64,000 bases of DNA from Gaiellasilicea sp963850995 (GCA_963850995.1 CAWKNQ010000014.1:248001-312000); one strand, 5' to 3'. Shown: positions 44,628 to 53,415, numbered from the stretch's first letter. Program-made: numbers and translations. Notes: generated by a model from the sequence alone, not told the origin.

Positions 44628-45424
44628 CCGAGCTCGCCCACACGGAAGTCGGCGTCGCGGACCTCGCGTGTGAGGTCCGCGGCGTCACCAAGGCGTTCGG
44701 CGCGGTCGCGGCCGTCGACCAGGTCGACCTCTCGATCGAGCGAGGATCGCTGACGTGCCTGATCGGCCCCAACGGAGCGGGCAAGTCGACGCTGCTCGGC
44801 TGCATCTCCGGCCTGCTCCGTGTCGACAACGGGCGCGTCGTCGTCGAGGGCAGTGACGTAACGCGCTGGACGGCGCATCGCCGCACGTCCGCCGGGCTCG
44901 GCACCGTGTTCCAGACGACCCCGCCGCTCGCGCACCTCGACGTTCTGGGGAACGCGATGGTCGGGTGCCATCCGTGGACGCGCGCCGGATTCATTGAGGC
45001 GATGCTGCGTGCGCCCTGGGAGCGGCGAGAGGAGCGCCGGATCGAGGAGGAGGCGCACCGAGCGCTCGCGCTCGTGGGCCTCGCCGACCGCGCGTCCGTC
45101 CCCGCCGGCTCGTTGCCGCTCGGACAGCTACGACTGCTCGCCGTCGCGCGCGTTCTCGCGCAGCGGCCACGGGTCCTGTTGCTCGACGAGCCCGCGGCAG
45201 GCCTGCGTGGCGGCGAGAAGGAACGCCTTGCCGGCACGCTGCTCGCGCTCAAAGAGCGTGGTCTCACGCAAATCCTGGTGGAGCACGACATGGCGTTCGT
45301 CGGCGCGCTCGCCGACCGCGTCGTCGTGCTCGACCGGGGTCGCATCATTGCCGACGGCACCTCTGCGGAGGTGCGAGCCAACGAGCGTGTCGTGGAGGCG
45401 TACCTGGGGTCGGCAACGCTGTGA
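44585..45424 (+). CDS. Liv-type ABC transporter ATPase (LivG-like)
   Basis: About 279 residues. Walker A GPNGAGKST, Walker B VLLLDEPAAGL and the switch EHDMAFV are intact. The signature is unusual: LPLGQLRLLAVARVL instead of LSxGQQR. GTG 44585 is the nearest in-frame start; it overlaps the binding-protein gene by 43 bp, and homology begins near residue 28. Pairs with the next ATPase to power the two permeases. Confidence 0.85.
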   Translation: MQAEGPVRSGVPPIAELAHTEVGVADLACEVRGVTKAFGAVAAVDQVDLSIERGSLTCLIGPNGAGKSTLLGCISGLLRVDNGRVVVEGSDVTRWTAHRRTSAGLGTVFQTTPPLAHLDVLGNAMVGCHPWTRAGFIEAMLRAPWERREERRIEEEAHRALALVGLADRASVPAGSLPLGQLRLLAVARVLAQRPRVLLLDEPAAGLRGGEKERLAGTLLALKERGLTQILVEHDMAFVGALADRVVVLDRGRIIADGTSAEVRANERVVEAYLGSATL

Positions 45425-46194
45425 CCCTGCTCGACGTCCGTGACGTCGTCGTCCGTTACGGCCAGGCCGTTGCCGTCGACGGCGTCTCGCTCGAGGTCGG
45501 CGCGCGGGAGCGCGTCGCCCTGATCGGCCCCAATGGCGCCGGGAAAACGTCGGTTCTCAACGCGGCGTGCGGCGTCGTCCGGCCGGCTTCGGGTCGCGTC
45601 CGGATCGAGGGCGACGACGTGACCGGATCGGCGCCCGGAGCCGTCGTGCGCAGAGGGATCAGCCAGGTGCCCGAGGGACGCCACGTCTTCGCGACGCTGC
45701 CCGTGGAGGCGAACCTCCTGCTCGGGGCGTACGGGCGCGTGTTCAGCCTCGAGATCGTCTCCTCGACGCTGCGGTACCAGCGCCGAAAGGGGGACATTCG
45801 TGAGCGGCTCGACCGCGTCTATACCCTGCTCCCGCAGCTCCGTGAGCTCCGCGACCGCCCGGCGGGGCGAACATCGGGCGGCCAGCAGCAGATGGTCGCG
45901 ATCGGTCGCGCGCTGATGGCCGAGCCGCGGCTGCTCGCGATCGACGAGCTCTCGCTCGGGCTCGCCCCTCTGCTGGTGCAGCAGCTCGCGGAGTTCCTGC
46001 TGCGCCTGAACGAGGAGGAAGGTGTGGCGATCCTGCTCGTGGACCAGAGTGCGGCGCTCGCGTTCTCGTTGTGCGAGCGCGCGTATGTGCTCGAGACGGG
46101 ACGCGTAGTCCTTGCGGGCACGAGTCGTGACCTCGAGGGGCGAGCCGAGGTCCGCAGCGCCTACCTGGGCGGGCCTTCTGGGGAACGAGCGTGA
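45421..46194 (+). CDS. Liv-type ABC transporter ATPase (LivF-like)
   Basis: A 257-residue ATPase with Walker A GPNGAGKTS, signature TSGGQQQMVAIGRALM and LLAIDELSLGLAP, the typical LivF form. Insertion FSLEIVSSTLRYQRRKGDIR lies in the helical domain. GTG 45421 overlaps the LivG stop (GTGA). Confidence 0.9.
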   Translation: MTLLDVRDVVVRYGQAVAVDGVSLEVGARERVALIGPNGAGKTSVLNAACGVVRPASGRVRIEGDDVTGSAPGAVVRRGISQVPEGRHVFATLPVEANLLLGAYGRVFSLEIVSSTLRYQRRKGDIRERLDRVYTLLPQLRELRDRPAGRTSGGQQQMVAIGRALMAEPRLLAIDELSLGLAPLLVQQLAEFLLRLNEEEGVAILLVDQSAALAFSLCERAYVLETGRVVLAGTSRDLEGRAEVRSAYLGGPSGERA

Positions 46195-47039
46195 CGACCT
46201 TCCTCCAGCTCGTCGTCGTCGGGATCTCGACCGGTTCCCTCTTCGCCATCGTGGGCATGTCGCTCGTCCTCGTCTACCGCGCGACCGGGATCGTGAACTT
46301 CGCGCAGGGCGTGTTCGCTGTGCTCGGCGGGTTGTTGACGTACTCGCTCGGCCAGCACGTGTCGCTCGTCGTCGCCGCACTGCTCGCCGTCCTGATCACG
46401 GCGTTCGTGGCGACGCTTGTCGCGGTGGTCGCCGTCGGCATCCGGGGACGCACGACGCCCCTCGCCAGCCTGATCGTGACCGTCGGGATCGCGCTGCTCG
46501 CAGAGGCTGTGCTGCTGGCGGCCTTCGGGGAGGTGCCACGTTCGTATTCGGCGGTCTCGGATCGCGCCTGGAACGTCGGTGGCGTGCTCGTCCAACCGCA
46601 GTACGCCGTGCTGGCCCTCGTCGGCGTCGCAGCCGCGCTCGGGCTCACGCTCTTCCTTCGACGGACGATCGTCGGCCAGGCGCTCGTCGCCTCCGCGGAC
46701 TCACCGCGTGCCGCCGAGCTGATCGGGCTCAACCTTCGCTCCGTCGCGGTGATCGCCTTCGCGATTGCCGGCGCGCTGACCGCGATCGGCGGCGTCCTGC
46801 TCGCGCCGACGGTGCCGGTGACGTACAACGCCGATCTTTCGATCACGATCAACGGGTTCGCCGCGGCCGTCTTCGGCGGGCTCGCCTCGATCCGGCTCGC
46901 CTTGCTCGGCGGCTACGCACTGGGAATCGTCGAGCAGCTGGTCGTCGGCTACGTCGACCCGCAGTACAACCTCATCATCGCGCTCGCCGTGATGCTCGTC
47001 CTCATCGGCTGGCGTTCCCGGGGGGAGCTGGCGGTATGA
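46191..47039 (+). CDS. Liv-type ABC transporter permease (LivH-like)
   Basis: A 282-residue membrane protein of about eight helices: GISTGSLFAIVGMSLVLVYR and TGIVNFAQGVFAVLGG are the hallmark of LivH. The EAA-type loop is DSPRAAELIGLNLRSV. GTG 46191 overlaps the LivF stop; the end overlaps LivM. Confidence 0.92.
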   Translation: MTTFLQLVVVGISTGSLFAIVGMSLVLVYRATGIVNFAQGVFAVLGGLLTYSLGQHVSLVVAALLAVLITAFVATLVAVVAVGIRGRTTPLASLIVTVGIALLAEAVLLAAFGEVPRSYSAVSDRAWNVGGVLVQPQYAVLALVGVAAALGLTLFLRRTIVGQALVASADSPRAAELIGLNLRSVAVIAFAIAGALTAIGGVLLAPTVPVTYNADLSITINGFAAAVFGGLASIRLALLGGYALGIVEQLVVGYVDPQYNLIIALAVMLVLIGWRSRGELAV

Positions 47040-48118
47040 GCGAGCCCGCGGCGCCTACGCGGGGATGGGGGCGGTGGACGGCCACGCGGCGCCTCGTCAT
47101 GCTGATAGCCGGCACCGCTGTCGCGTGCTGGCTGCCGTTCCAGCTCGGGAGGGGCGATGTCGGCCTCTACGACCGTATGGGACTGTACGCGCTCGTCGCA
47201 ATCGGGCTGACGCTCCTCATGGGGTTCGCAGGCCAGGTGTCGCTCGGGCAGGGAGGGTTCTTCCTGATCGGCGCGTACACGTCCGGCTTGCTGACCGTCG
47301 GGCTCGATCCAGACACGCGTCTGATCGATCCCGAGGCAGGCATCGACCCTCTCCTCGCCCTCGCGATCGCGCCCGTCGTCAGTGCCGCCGTCGCGCTCCT
47401 GATCGGAATTCCACTCATGCGTCTCCGCGGGCACTACCTGGCGTTCGCGACGCTCGCGTTCGCCCTGATTGCCTGGTCGCTCCTCTACGCACAGGACCGG
47501 TTCACCGGCGGGCAGTACGGCGTGACCGTCGTCAAGAGGCTCGTCGTCGGCGGGCACGACATCACCGGCGCAACGCACGCTGCCGTCGTCTGGGGCCTGG
47601 TCGGACTCGCGCTCCTGCTCTCGACGAACCTCGTCTCCTCGAGATCGGGGCGTGCGCTGCAGGCGATCGCGGCCAACGAGCCCGCGGCCGCCGCCTCGGG
47701 GATCAACGTCGCCATGTACAAGCTGAAGCTCTTCGTCTACGCGGCGGCCCTGGCTGGGCTCGCGGGCGGGCTCTTCACGTTCTATGCCCAGTTCCTCGGG
47801 CCAGAGGACTTCGTGATCGTGCTCAGTCTGCTGTTCGTCGTGATGGTCTCGATCGGAGGACTCGGCAGCGTGTACGGGGCGGTCGTCGGTGCCGTCGCGA
47901 TCGTGTGGATCGAGCACGAGCTGCGGGAGCTCGGGACTCGCGAGAGCCTGCTCGGCTGGGGGCTTCCTCCCCAGGGCCCGTCGATCCTCTCGCTCGGAGT
48001 CTTCGGACTGCTCCTCATCGTGATCATGCTCTTCTTCCCACACGGCCTGCTGCCGGGCGTCCGCGGCGCGATCGACGCGGCCCGCCGGCGCATGGTCCGA
48101 CCGCGTCGTATCAGGTAA
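47036..48118 (+). CDS. Liv-type ABC transporter permease (LivM-like)
   Basis: A 360-residue permease with MGFAGQVSLGQGGFFLIGAY, the LivM signature, and ANEPAAAASGINVAMYKLKL as cytoplasmic loop. The final codons (RRIR, TAA) form the left half of operator copy 8. It completes the five-part importer. Confidence 0.92.
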   Translation: MSEPAAPTRGWGRWTATRRLVMLIAGTAVACWLPFQLGRGDVGLYDRMGLYALVAIGLTLLMGFAGQVSLGQGGFFLIGAYTSGLLTVGLDPDTRLIDPEAGIDPLLALAIAPVVSAAVALLIGIPLMRLRGHYLAFATLAFALIAWSLLYAQDRFTGGQYGVTVVKRLVVGGHDITGATHAAVVWGLVGLALLLSTNLVSSRSGRALQAIAANEPAAAASGINVAMYKLKLFVYAAALAGLAGGLFTFYAQFLGPEDFVIVLSLLFVVMVSIGGLGSVYGAVVGAVAIVWIEHELRELGTRESLLGWGLPPQGPSILSLGVFGLLLIVIMLFFPHGLLPGVRGAIDAARRRMVRPRRIR

Positions 48119-48125
48119 CCTGATT
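48109..48125. promoter_or_regulatory. Island operator copy 8
   Basis: TATCAGGTAACCTGATT overlaps the livM stop and ends three bases before the MaoC gene ATG. The palindrome would mask both promoter and start; no separate ribosome site is visible, suggesting a leaderless or coupled start. Confidence 0.65.
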
Positions 48126-48128
48126 CTC

Positions 48129-48941
48129 ATGACCTCGGAGAGCTTCGACCTCGCGGCGATCGGAATCGCGGGCGAGGAGCGCCGGTACGAGGTCACGGAA
48201 GAGGCACTCCGTGCCTACGCCGACGCGACCGACGACATGCCGGGCGGGCCCGTTTTCGCGATCGTGCCCGTCTGGAAGACGATTGCCCCGGCGTCGCGCT
48301 CGGTCGCCTCCGACGAGGCGCGCAAGCGCGTCGTCCACTACGAGCACGACATCGTCGCCCACCGGCCGATCGAAGCGGGGACGACGCTGACGTCGCACGC
48401 GACGCCGGTCTCGCTGCTCGCCCGGCCGAACGGAACGTCACTCGTGATCAAGGCCGAGACGCGTACAGAGGACGGCGAGCTCGTGAACGAGCAGTACGTG
48501 ACGGAGTTCTTCCGCGGCGTCGAGGCGGATGAGACCGTGGGTGAGCGTGCGCCGGACCATCGCCTCGCCGTCGACGGCGCCGAGCCCGTCGCGGAGATCA
48601 CGTACCCGGTCGCACCCGACCAGACGGTTCGCTACGCAGCCGCGTCTGGCGACGACTTCGCCATCCACCTGGACGACGAGTTCGCGCGCGCCGTCGGGCT
48701 GCCGGGTCGGATCGTCCACGGCCTCTGCACGATGGCGTTCGCCGGCCGCGCGGTGCTCGAGGCCGCCGGCGTTTCCGACCCGCGTGCCGTGAAGCGGCTT
48801 GCCGTCCGCTTCTCGGCGCCGCTCTATCCGGGCGATTCCGTCACGACTCGCATCTGGCGCGTCGACGGCGGCTACGGCTTCGAGTCGGTGAGCTCGGAGG
48901 GCACCGCCGTCCTGAAGGACGGAAGGGCGGAGCTGCGCTGA
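48129..48941 (+). CDS. MaoC-type enoyl-CoA hydratase (double hotdog)
   Basis: A 270-residue protein with an N-terminal MaoC-N-like hotdog and a C-terminal hydratase-2 hotdog: YAAASGDDFAIHLDDEFARA then GLPGRIVHGLCTMAFAGRAV, with the catalytic Asp and His in that motif. It adds water to a trans-2-enoyl-CoA to give the (R)-hydroxyacyl-CoA. Together with the SDR and ligase it offers a beta-oxidation-like sequence for the island. ATG 48129 lies three bases after operator copy 8. Confidence 0.85.
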   Translation: MTSESFDLAAIGIAGEERRYEVTEEALRAYADATDDMPGGPVFAIVPVWKTIAPASRSVASDEARKRVVHYEHDIVAHRPIEAGTTLTSHATPVSLLARPNGTSLVIKAETRTEDGELVNEQYVTEFFRGVEADETVGERAPDHRLAVDGAEPVAEITYPVAPDQTVRYAAASGDDFAIHLDDEFARAVGLPGRIVHGLCTMAFAGRAVLEAAGVSDPRAVKRLAVRFSAPLYPGDSVTTRIWRVDGGYGFESVSSEGTAVLKDGRAELR

Positions 48942-49801
48942 CGATCGACCTCGACAAGGTCGTCGCGATCGACGTCCACACGCACGCCGAGGTCGGCCGC
49001 ACCGGCGAGGACGGCCTCCGCCCCGAATGGCGCGAGGCCGCGCTGAAGTACTTCGGCGAAGGTGGCACGCCGACGGTGGAGGACGTCGCCGCCTACTACC
49101 GCGAGCGGAACATGGCGGCGGTCGTGTTCACCGTCGACGCCGAGACCGTCACGGGTCGCGCAGCCGTGCGAAACGAGGAGATCGCGGAGGTCGCCGCCGC
49201 CAACGCCGATGTCCTGATCCCGTTCGCGAGCGTCGACCCCAACAAGCCGAACGCCGTCGACGAGGCGCGACGCCTGATCCGCGATCACGCGGTGCGCGGG
49301 TTCAAGTTCCACCCCAACCTCCAGGCGTTCTTCCCGAACGACCGCTCGTTCTACCCGCTGTACGAGGTGATCGAGGAGGCGGGCATCCCTGCCCTCTTCC
49401 ACACCGGGCACTCCGGGATCGGGTCGGGCCTTCCGGGCGGCGGCGGCATCCGCCTCAAGTACTCGAACCCGATGTACGTCGACGACGTCGCGGTCGACTT
49501 CCCGAACCTGAAGATCGTGCTCGCGCACCCGTCGTTCCCCTGGCAGGACGAGGCGATCTCCGTCGCGCTGCACAAGCAGCAGGTGTACATCGATCTCTCC
49601 GGATGGTCGCCGAAGTACTTCCCGCCCCAGCTCGTCCGCTACGCGAACACCCAGTTGCGCGACCGAGTCCTCTTCGGGTCCGACTTTCCGCTGATCACAC
49701 CCGACCGCTGGCTCAAAGACTTCGAGCAGGCCGACTTCAAGGACGAGGTCAGGCCGCTGATCCTGAAGGAGAACGCGGCCCGCTTGCTCGGCCTGCGCTG
49801 A
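48938..49801 (+). CDS. Amidohydrolase family 2 protein (metal-dependent hydrolase/decarboxylase), CTG start
   Basis: About 287 residues of the PF04909-type TIM barrel, related to ACMSD and gamma-resorcylate decarboxylase. The metal-binding HxH is at the very start (AIDVHTHAE, His14/His16), then RGFKFHPNLQAF, PALFHTGHSG, KIVLAHPSFPW and VLFGSDFPL. Because the HxH lies upstream of the first usable GTG (49076), translation must start earlier, and the only codon available is CTG 48938, which overlaps the MaoC stop as CTGA just like the ATGA/GTGA overlaps elsewhere. It may decarboxylate an aromatic acid or cleave a ring product of the pathway. Confidence 0.8.
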   Translation: MTIDLDKVVAIDVHTHAEVGRTGEDGLRPEWREAALKYFGEGGTPTVEDVAAYYRERNMAAVVFTVDAETVTGRAAVRNEEIAEVAAANADVLIPFASVDPNKPNAVDEARRLIRDHAVRGFKFHPNLQAFFPNDRSFYPLYEVIEEAGIPALFHTGHSGIGSGLPGGGGIRLKYSNPMYVDDVAVDFPNLKIVLAHPSFPWQDEAISVALHKQQVYIDLSGWSPKYFPPQLVRYANTQLRDRVLFGSDFPLITPDRWLKDFEQADFKDEVRPLILKENAARLLGLR

Positions 49802-49845
49802 GCGCGGCGACGCTCTTAGAACGGCGGCATACCTCGTCCTGCATC

Positions 49846-50040
49846 ATGTGGCCTATCAAGCGGTTCATGATCACGATCGAGGCGCCGAACTGGGAAGACT
49901 TCGAGGACGTCGAGTTGCCTCGGCTTCCCAAGGTGGGCGAGACGATCGAAACGAAGTACGGAACGTGCCTGGTGACGCGGACCGATTCGCTGCCCGGCAC
50001 TGAGCCGTACGAGGGCAAGATCATCTGCCGAGTGCCCTAG
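49846..50040 (+). CDS. Small acidic protein of unknown function
   Basis: A 64-residue protein, MWPIKRFMITIEAPNWEDFE at its start, then LPKVGETIETKYGTCLVTRT and a short C-terminal part ending IICRVP. The beta-strand pattern suggests a small barrel. An in-frame ATG at 49867 (57 residues) is a possible start. No family recognised; it lies 44 bp after the amidohydrolase. Confidence 0.5.
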   Translation: MWPIKRFMITIEAPNWEDFEDVELPRLPKVGETIETKYGTCLVTRTDSLPGTEPYEGKIICRVP

Positions 50041-50208
50041 CACCGCCAGCCGCGGTCTGGAACGCCCTGCGGTCTGAGCGCTCTGCGGTCTGGAACGCTC
50101 TTGCGGCCGCGGTCTGGAACGCCTTTGCGGCCGCGAAGCGGACGCCTTCAGGGACTTTCGCGCGATGCACGATCTGCTCCCGCAGATCCTGCATCTTGCG
50201 CCAAGAAA
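50041..50208. repeat. Short tandem repeats in a non-coding gap
   Basis: GCGGTCTGGAACGC occurs exactly at 50052, 50085 and 50109, with a variant at 50069, and TTGCGGCCGC occurs at 50101 and 50125. No gene or terminator was recognised in the rest of the gap. Confidence 0.55.
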
Positions 50209-50281
<73 letters not shown>

Positions 50282-50313
50282 AGGCGTCGAGGCGGATTGT
50301 AGCCTTGGCCGGG

Positions 50314-50490
50314 ATGGTCTCCCAGCGGCACGCGCTCGGGCTGCTCTTCCTCGTCTTGACGCTCGGGTTCGGCCTGATCGCGGTGGCCGCCGGCCGCGCA
50401 GGGGTCTGGGTCGTCGCTCTCGCGGCGGCGGCGCTCGGCGGCTGGATGGGGACGATGTCGCTGCGGCTCTTGAGCAAGAGTCGGCGCTGA
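50314..50490 (+). CDS. Small two-helix membrane protein
   Basis: A 58-residue protein, MVSQRHALGLLFLVLTLGFG in the first helix and GVWVVALAAAALGGWMGTMS in the second, with a basic tail (LLSKSRR). Unknown function. It lies 19 bp before the sigma factor gene and may be co-transcribed. ATG 50314 is preferred to an upstream TTG 50305. Confidence 0.6.
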   Translation: MVSQRHALGLLFLVLTLGFGLIAVAAGRAGVWVVALAAAALGGWMGTMSLRLLSKSRR

Positions 50491-50509
50491 AGCGGCGTAT
50501 TCTCTCCTC

Positions 50510-51292
50510 GTGGCGACGGTGGAGGACACGGGGGCGCTGTGGAAGCAGTACCGCAAGACCGGCGAACGGGCGCTCCGCGACCGACTGATCCTCACCTACG
50601 CGCCGCTCGTCAAGTTCGTGGCCGGCCGCCTCGGCAGCGGCCTGCCGGCGCACGTCGACGAGGGCGACCTCGTCTCGTACGGCCTGCTCGGGTTGATCGG
50701 GGCGATCGAGCGCTTCGACCCCGGCCGCGAGGTCAAGTTCGAGACCTACGCGATCGCGCGGATCAGGGGCGCGATCATCGACGAGCTGCGCGCGCTCGAC
50801 TGGGTGCCCCGCTCCGTCCGCGCGCGAGCACGGGACATCGAGCGGGCGATCGCCGAGCTCGAGAAACGCCTCCACCGCGCCCCGACCGACGAGGAGATCG
50901 CAACCAAGCTCGGCCTGACGCAGGACGAGCTCGACTCGAGCCTGTCCGAGATCTCGCGCTCGTCGATCGCCGCGCTGGACGAGCTCTGGACGGTCTCGTC
51001 AGGCGGCGACCAGGTCGCGCTGATCGACACGATCGAGGATACGGAGGGCCCGGCGCCCCAGACCGCGCTCGCGGAGTCCGAGCTGAAGGAGGCGCTCGGC
51101 GACGCGATCTCGCGCCTGCCCGAGCGCGAGAAGCTGGTCGTGACGCTCTACTACTACGAGGAGCTGAACCTGCGCGAGATCGGCGAGGTGCTCGGCGTGA
51201 CCGAGTCGCGCGTCTCGCAGCTGCACACGAAGGCGGTGCTCCGCCTCAAGTCTCGCCTCGGCGGCGGCGCGCGCGCTCCGCTCAACGCCTGA
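50510..51292 (+). CDS. Sigma factor of the FliA/WhiG type
   Basis: A 260-residue sigma factor with regions 2, 3 and 4 intact: GDLVSYGLLGLIGAIERFDP, KFETYAIARIRGAIIDELRA, DWVPRSVRARARDIERAI, then the C-terminal LREIGEVLGVTESRVSQLHT. The latter two are the WhiG/FliA signature. In actinobacteria such factors control spores or flagella; here no target is visible. GTG 50510 starts homology closely. Confidence 0.92.
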   Translation: MATVEDTGALWKQYRKTGERALRDRLILTYAPLVKFVAGRLGSGLPAHVDEGDLVSYGLLGLIGAIERFDPGREVKFETYAIARIRGAIIDELRALDWVPRSVRARARDIERAIAELEKRLHRAPTDEEIATKLGLTQDELDSSLSEISRSSIAALDELWTVSSGGDQVALIDTIEDTEGPAPQTALAESELKEALGDAISRLPEREKLVVTLYYYEELNLREIGEVLGVTESRVSQLHTKAVLRLKSRLGGGARAPLNA

Positions 51293-51351
51293 CCGTTCCG
51301 GCGTCGTTACGATTCGCCTCCCGACCACGTCAGCGAGGAGGAGCTGTTCGC

Positions 51352-53406
51352 ATGCCCGCATTCGAGCCCGGAAAGATCCGCAATGTCGCCGTCGTCGGAC
51401 ACCGCGGCACGGGAAAGACCTCGCTCGTCGAGGCGCTCCTCTTCCAGGCAGGCGAGACGAACCGGCTCGGCACGATCGACGCGGGCTCGACGATTGCGGA
51501 CTGGGACGACGACGAGCAACAACGGAGGATGTCGATCTCGCTCTCGCTCACCCACGCCGAGTGGCAGGAGCGGAAGATCAACCTGGTCGACATCCCAGGC
51601 GACCCGAGCTTCCAGGGCGAGGCGCGCTGCGCGCTGCGGGTGGTCGAGGGCGCGCTCTTCGTCCTCAGCGGCGTGATGGGCGTCGAGGTGGGAACGTCGC
51701 GGGTCTGGGCGCGCGCCGAGGAGCTCGGGATCTCGCGACTGCTCTTCGTCAACATGCTCGACCGCGAGCGGGCCGACTTCTACCGCGCGCTCGGGCAGAT
51801 GCAGGAGCAGCTGTCGGAGCGCTGCGTCGCCGTGCACCTTCCGATCGGCTCGGAGCACGAGCTGACGGGGATCGTCGACATCCTCCACATGTGCTCGTAC
51901 GCGAGCCCGGAGGGCGAAAAGGAGCCGGAGCCGGGCCCCATCCCTGCGGACATGGCCGACATCGTCGCCGAGTACCGCGAGAAGCTGCTCGACGAGGTCG
52001 TCCAGACCGACGAGGCGCTGATGGAGAAGTACCTCGAGGGAGAGGAGCTCGGCGTCGAGGAGGTCGCGCATGCGCTCAAGGACGCCGTCACGCGCGGCGA
52101 GGTCTTCCCGGTCGCCTGCGGCGTCGCGACGAAGAACCTCGGCACCCACGCGCTGCTCGACCTGATCGTCGAGGGCGTTCCTTCGCCGGCGAAGGCGGGC
52201 TCGATCACGCACATCGAGGGCGCCGACACGGCGGCCTTCGTCTTCAAGACGATCGCGGACCCGTTCGCCGGCCGGATCAACCTCTTCCGAGTCCTCCAGG
52301 GCACCGTTCGGCCCGACCAGACGCTGGTCGACGCGCGCACGCACGCGAAGGAGCGGATGGGCTCGCTCCTCTTCCAGCAGGGCAAGGAGCACATCGCGGC
52401 CGAGGAGTTCGGGCCGGGGGACATCGGCGCCGTCGCGAAGCTGAAGGAGGTGCAGACCGGCGACCTCCTGCTCGACAAGGAGGTCGCGACCGACGTGCCC
52501 GAGATCGGGTTCCCCGAGCCGGTGATGAGCTTCGCCGTGACGCCCAAGCACAAGGGCGACGAGGAGAAGGTCGCGGCGGCGATCCGGCGCCTCGCCGAGG
52601 AGGACCCGACGCTGCGGCTGCGCCGCGACCCGCAGACCGGGGAGGAGATCCTCTCCGGGATGAGCCAGATGCACGTCGAGGTCGCGCTCGACCGCGCCAA
52701 CCGTCGCTTCGGCGTCGACGTCGAGCTGCACCCGCCCCGCGTGCCGTACCTCGAGACGATCCGGAAGGAGTCGCGCGCGCACGCCCGATACAAGAAGCAG
52801 ACGGGCGGGCGGGGCCAGTTCGGCGACTGCTCGATCGTGCTCGAGCCGCTGGACGGGCACGTGGGCTACGAGTTCGTCGACAAGATCGTCGGCGGCGTGA
52901 TCCCGCAGGGCTTCCGGCCCGCCGTGGACAAGGGGATCCAGGAGGCGATGCACCAGGGCGAGCTCGCCGGCGCGCCGGTGCAAGGCGTGCGCGTGCTGCT
53001 CGTCGACGGCTCCTACCACACGGTCGACTCCTCCGAGATGGCGTTCAAGATCGCAGGCTCGATGGCCTTCAAGGACGCCTACGCGAAGGCCGAGCCGGTG
53101 TTGCTCGAGCCGATCATGGAGCTCGAGGTGACCGTTCCCGACGACGCCGTGGGCGCGATCAACGGCGATCTCAACTCCAGGCGCGGCCGGCTGCAGGGGA
53201 TGGAGCCCGCCGCCGGGATGACGACGATCAAGGCCGAGGTGCCGATGTCGGAGGTGCTCACCTACTCGCAGACGCTCACCTCGCTCACCGGCGGCCGCGG
53301 CGACTACTCGATGCACTTCCTCCGCTACGAGGAGGTGCCCGCCCACGTCGCCCAGAAGGTGATCGAGGAGACGAAGCGCGAGCGAGAAGCCGCCGCAGCT
53401 CATTAG
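51352..53406 (+). CDS. EF-G-like GTPase (EF-G2/FusA2 type)
   Basis: A 684-residue translational GTPase with all EF-G domains but altered nucleotide motifs: G1 GHRGTGKTS (16-24), G3 DIPGDP (80-85) instead of DxPGH, and G4 NMLD (134-137) instead of NKxD. The catalytic His after PG is thus replaced by Asp. Domain IV (RYKKQTGGRGQFGDCSIVLE) is present. Members with these changes are EF-G paralogues of uncertain role, not the main translocase. A GAGGAGG site precedes ATG 51352. Confidence 0.9.
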   Translation: MPAFEPGKIRNVAVVGHRGTGKTSLVEALLFQAGETNRLGTIDAGSTIADWDDDEQQRRMSISLSLTHAEWQERKINLVDIPGDPSFQGEARCALRVVEGALFVLSGVMGVEVGTSRVWARAEELGISRLLFVNMLDRERADFYRALGQMQEQLSERCVAVHLPIGSEHELTGIVDILHMCSYASPEGEKEPEPGPIPADMADIVAEYREKLLDEVVQTDEALMEKYLEGEELGVEEVAHALKDAVTRGEVFPVACGVATKNLGTHALLDLIVEGVPSPAKAGSITHIEGADTAAFVFKTIADPFAGRINLFRVLQGTVRPDQTLVDARTHAKERMGSLLFQQGKEHIAAEEFGPGDIGAVAKLKEVQTGDLLLDKEVATDVPEIGFPEPVMSFAVTPKHKGDEEKVAAAIRRLAEEDPTLRLRRDPQTGEEILSGMSQMHVEVALDRANRRFGVDVELHPPRVPYLETIRKESRAHARYKKQTGGRGQFGDCSIVLEPLDGHVGYEFVDKIVGGVIPQGFRPAVDKGIQEAMHQGELAGAPVQGVRVLLVDGSYHTVDSSEMAFKIAGSMAFKDAYAKAEPVLLEPIMELEVTVPDDAVGAINGDLNSRRGRLQGMEPAAGMTTIKAEVPMSEVLTYSQTLTSLTGGRGDYSMHFLRYEEVPAHVAQKVIEETKREREAAAAH

Positions 53407-53415
53407 CGTCGGTGG

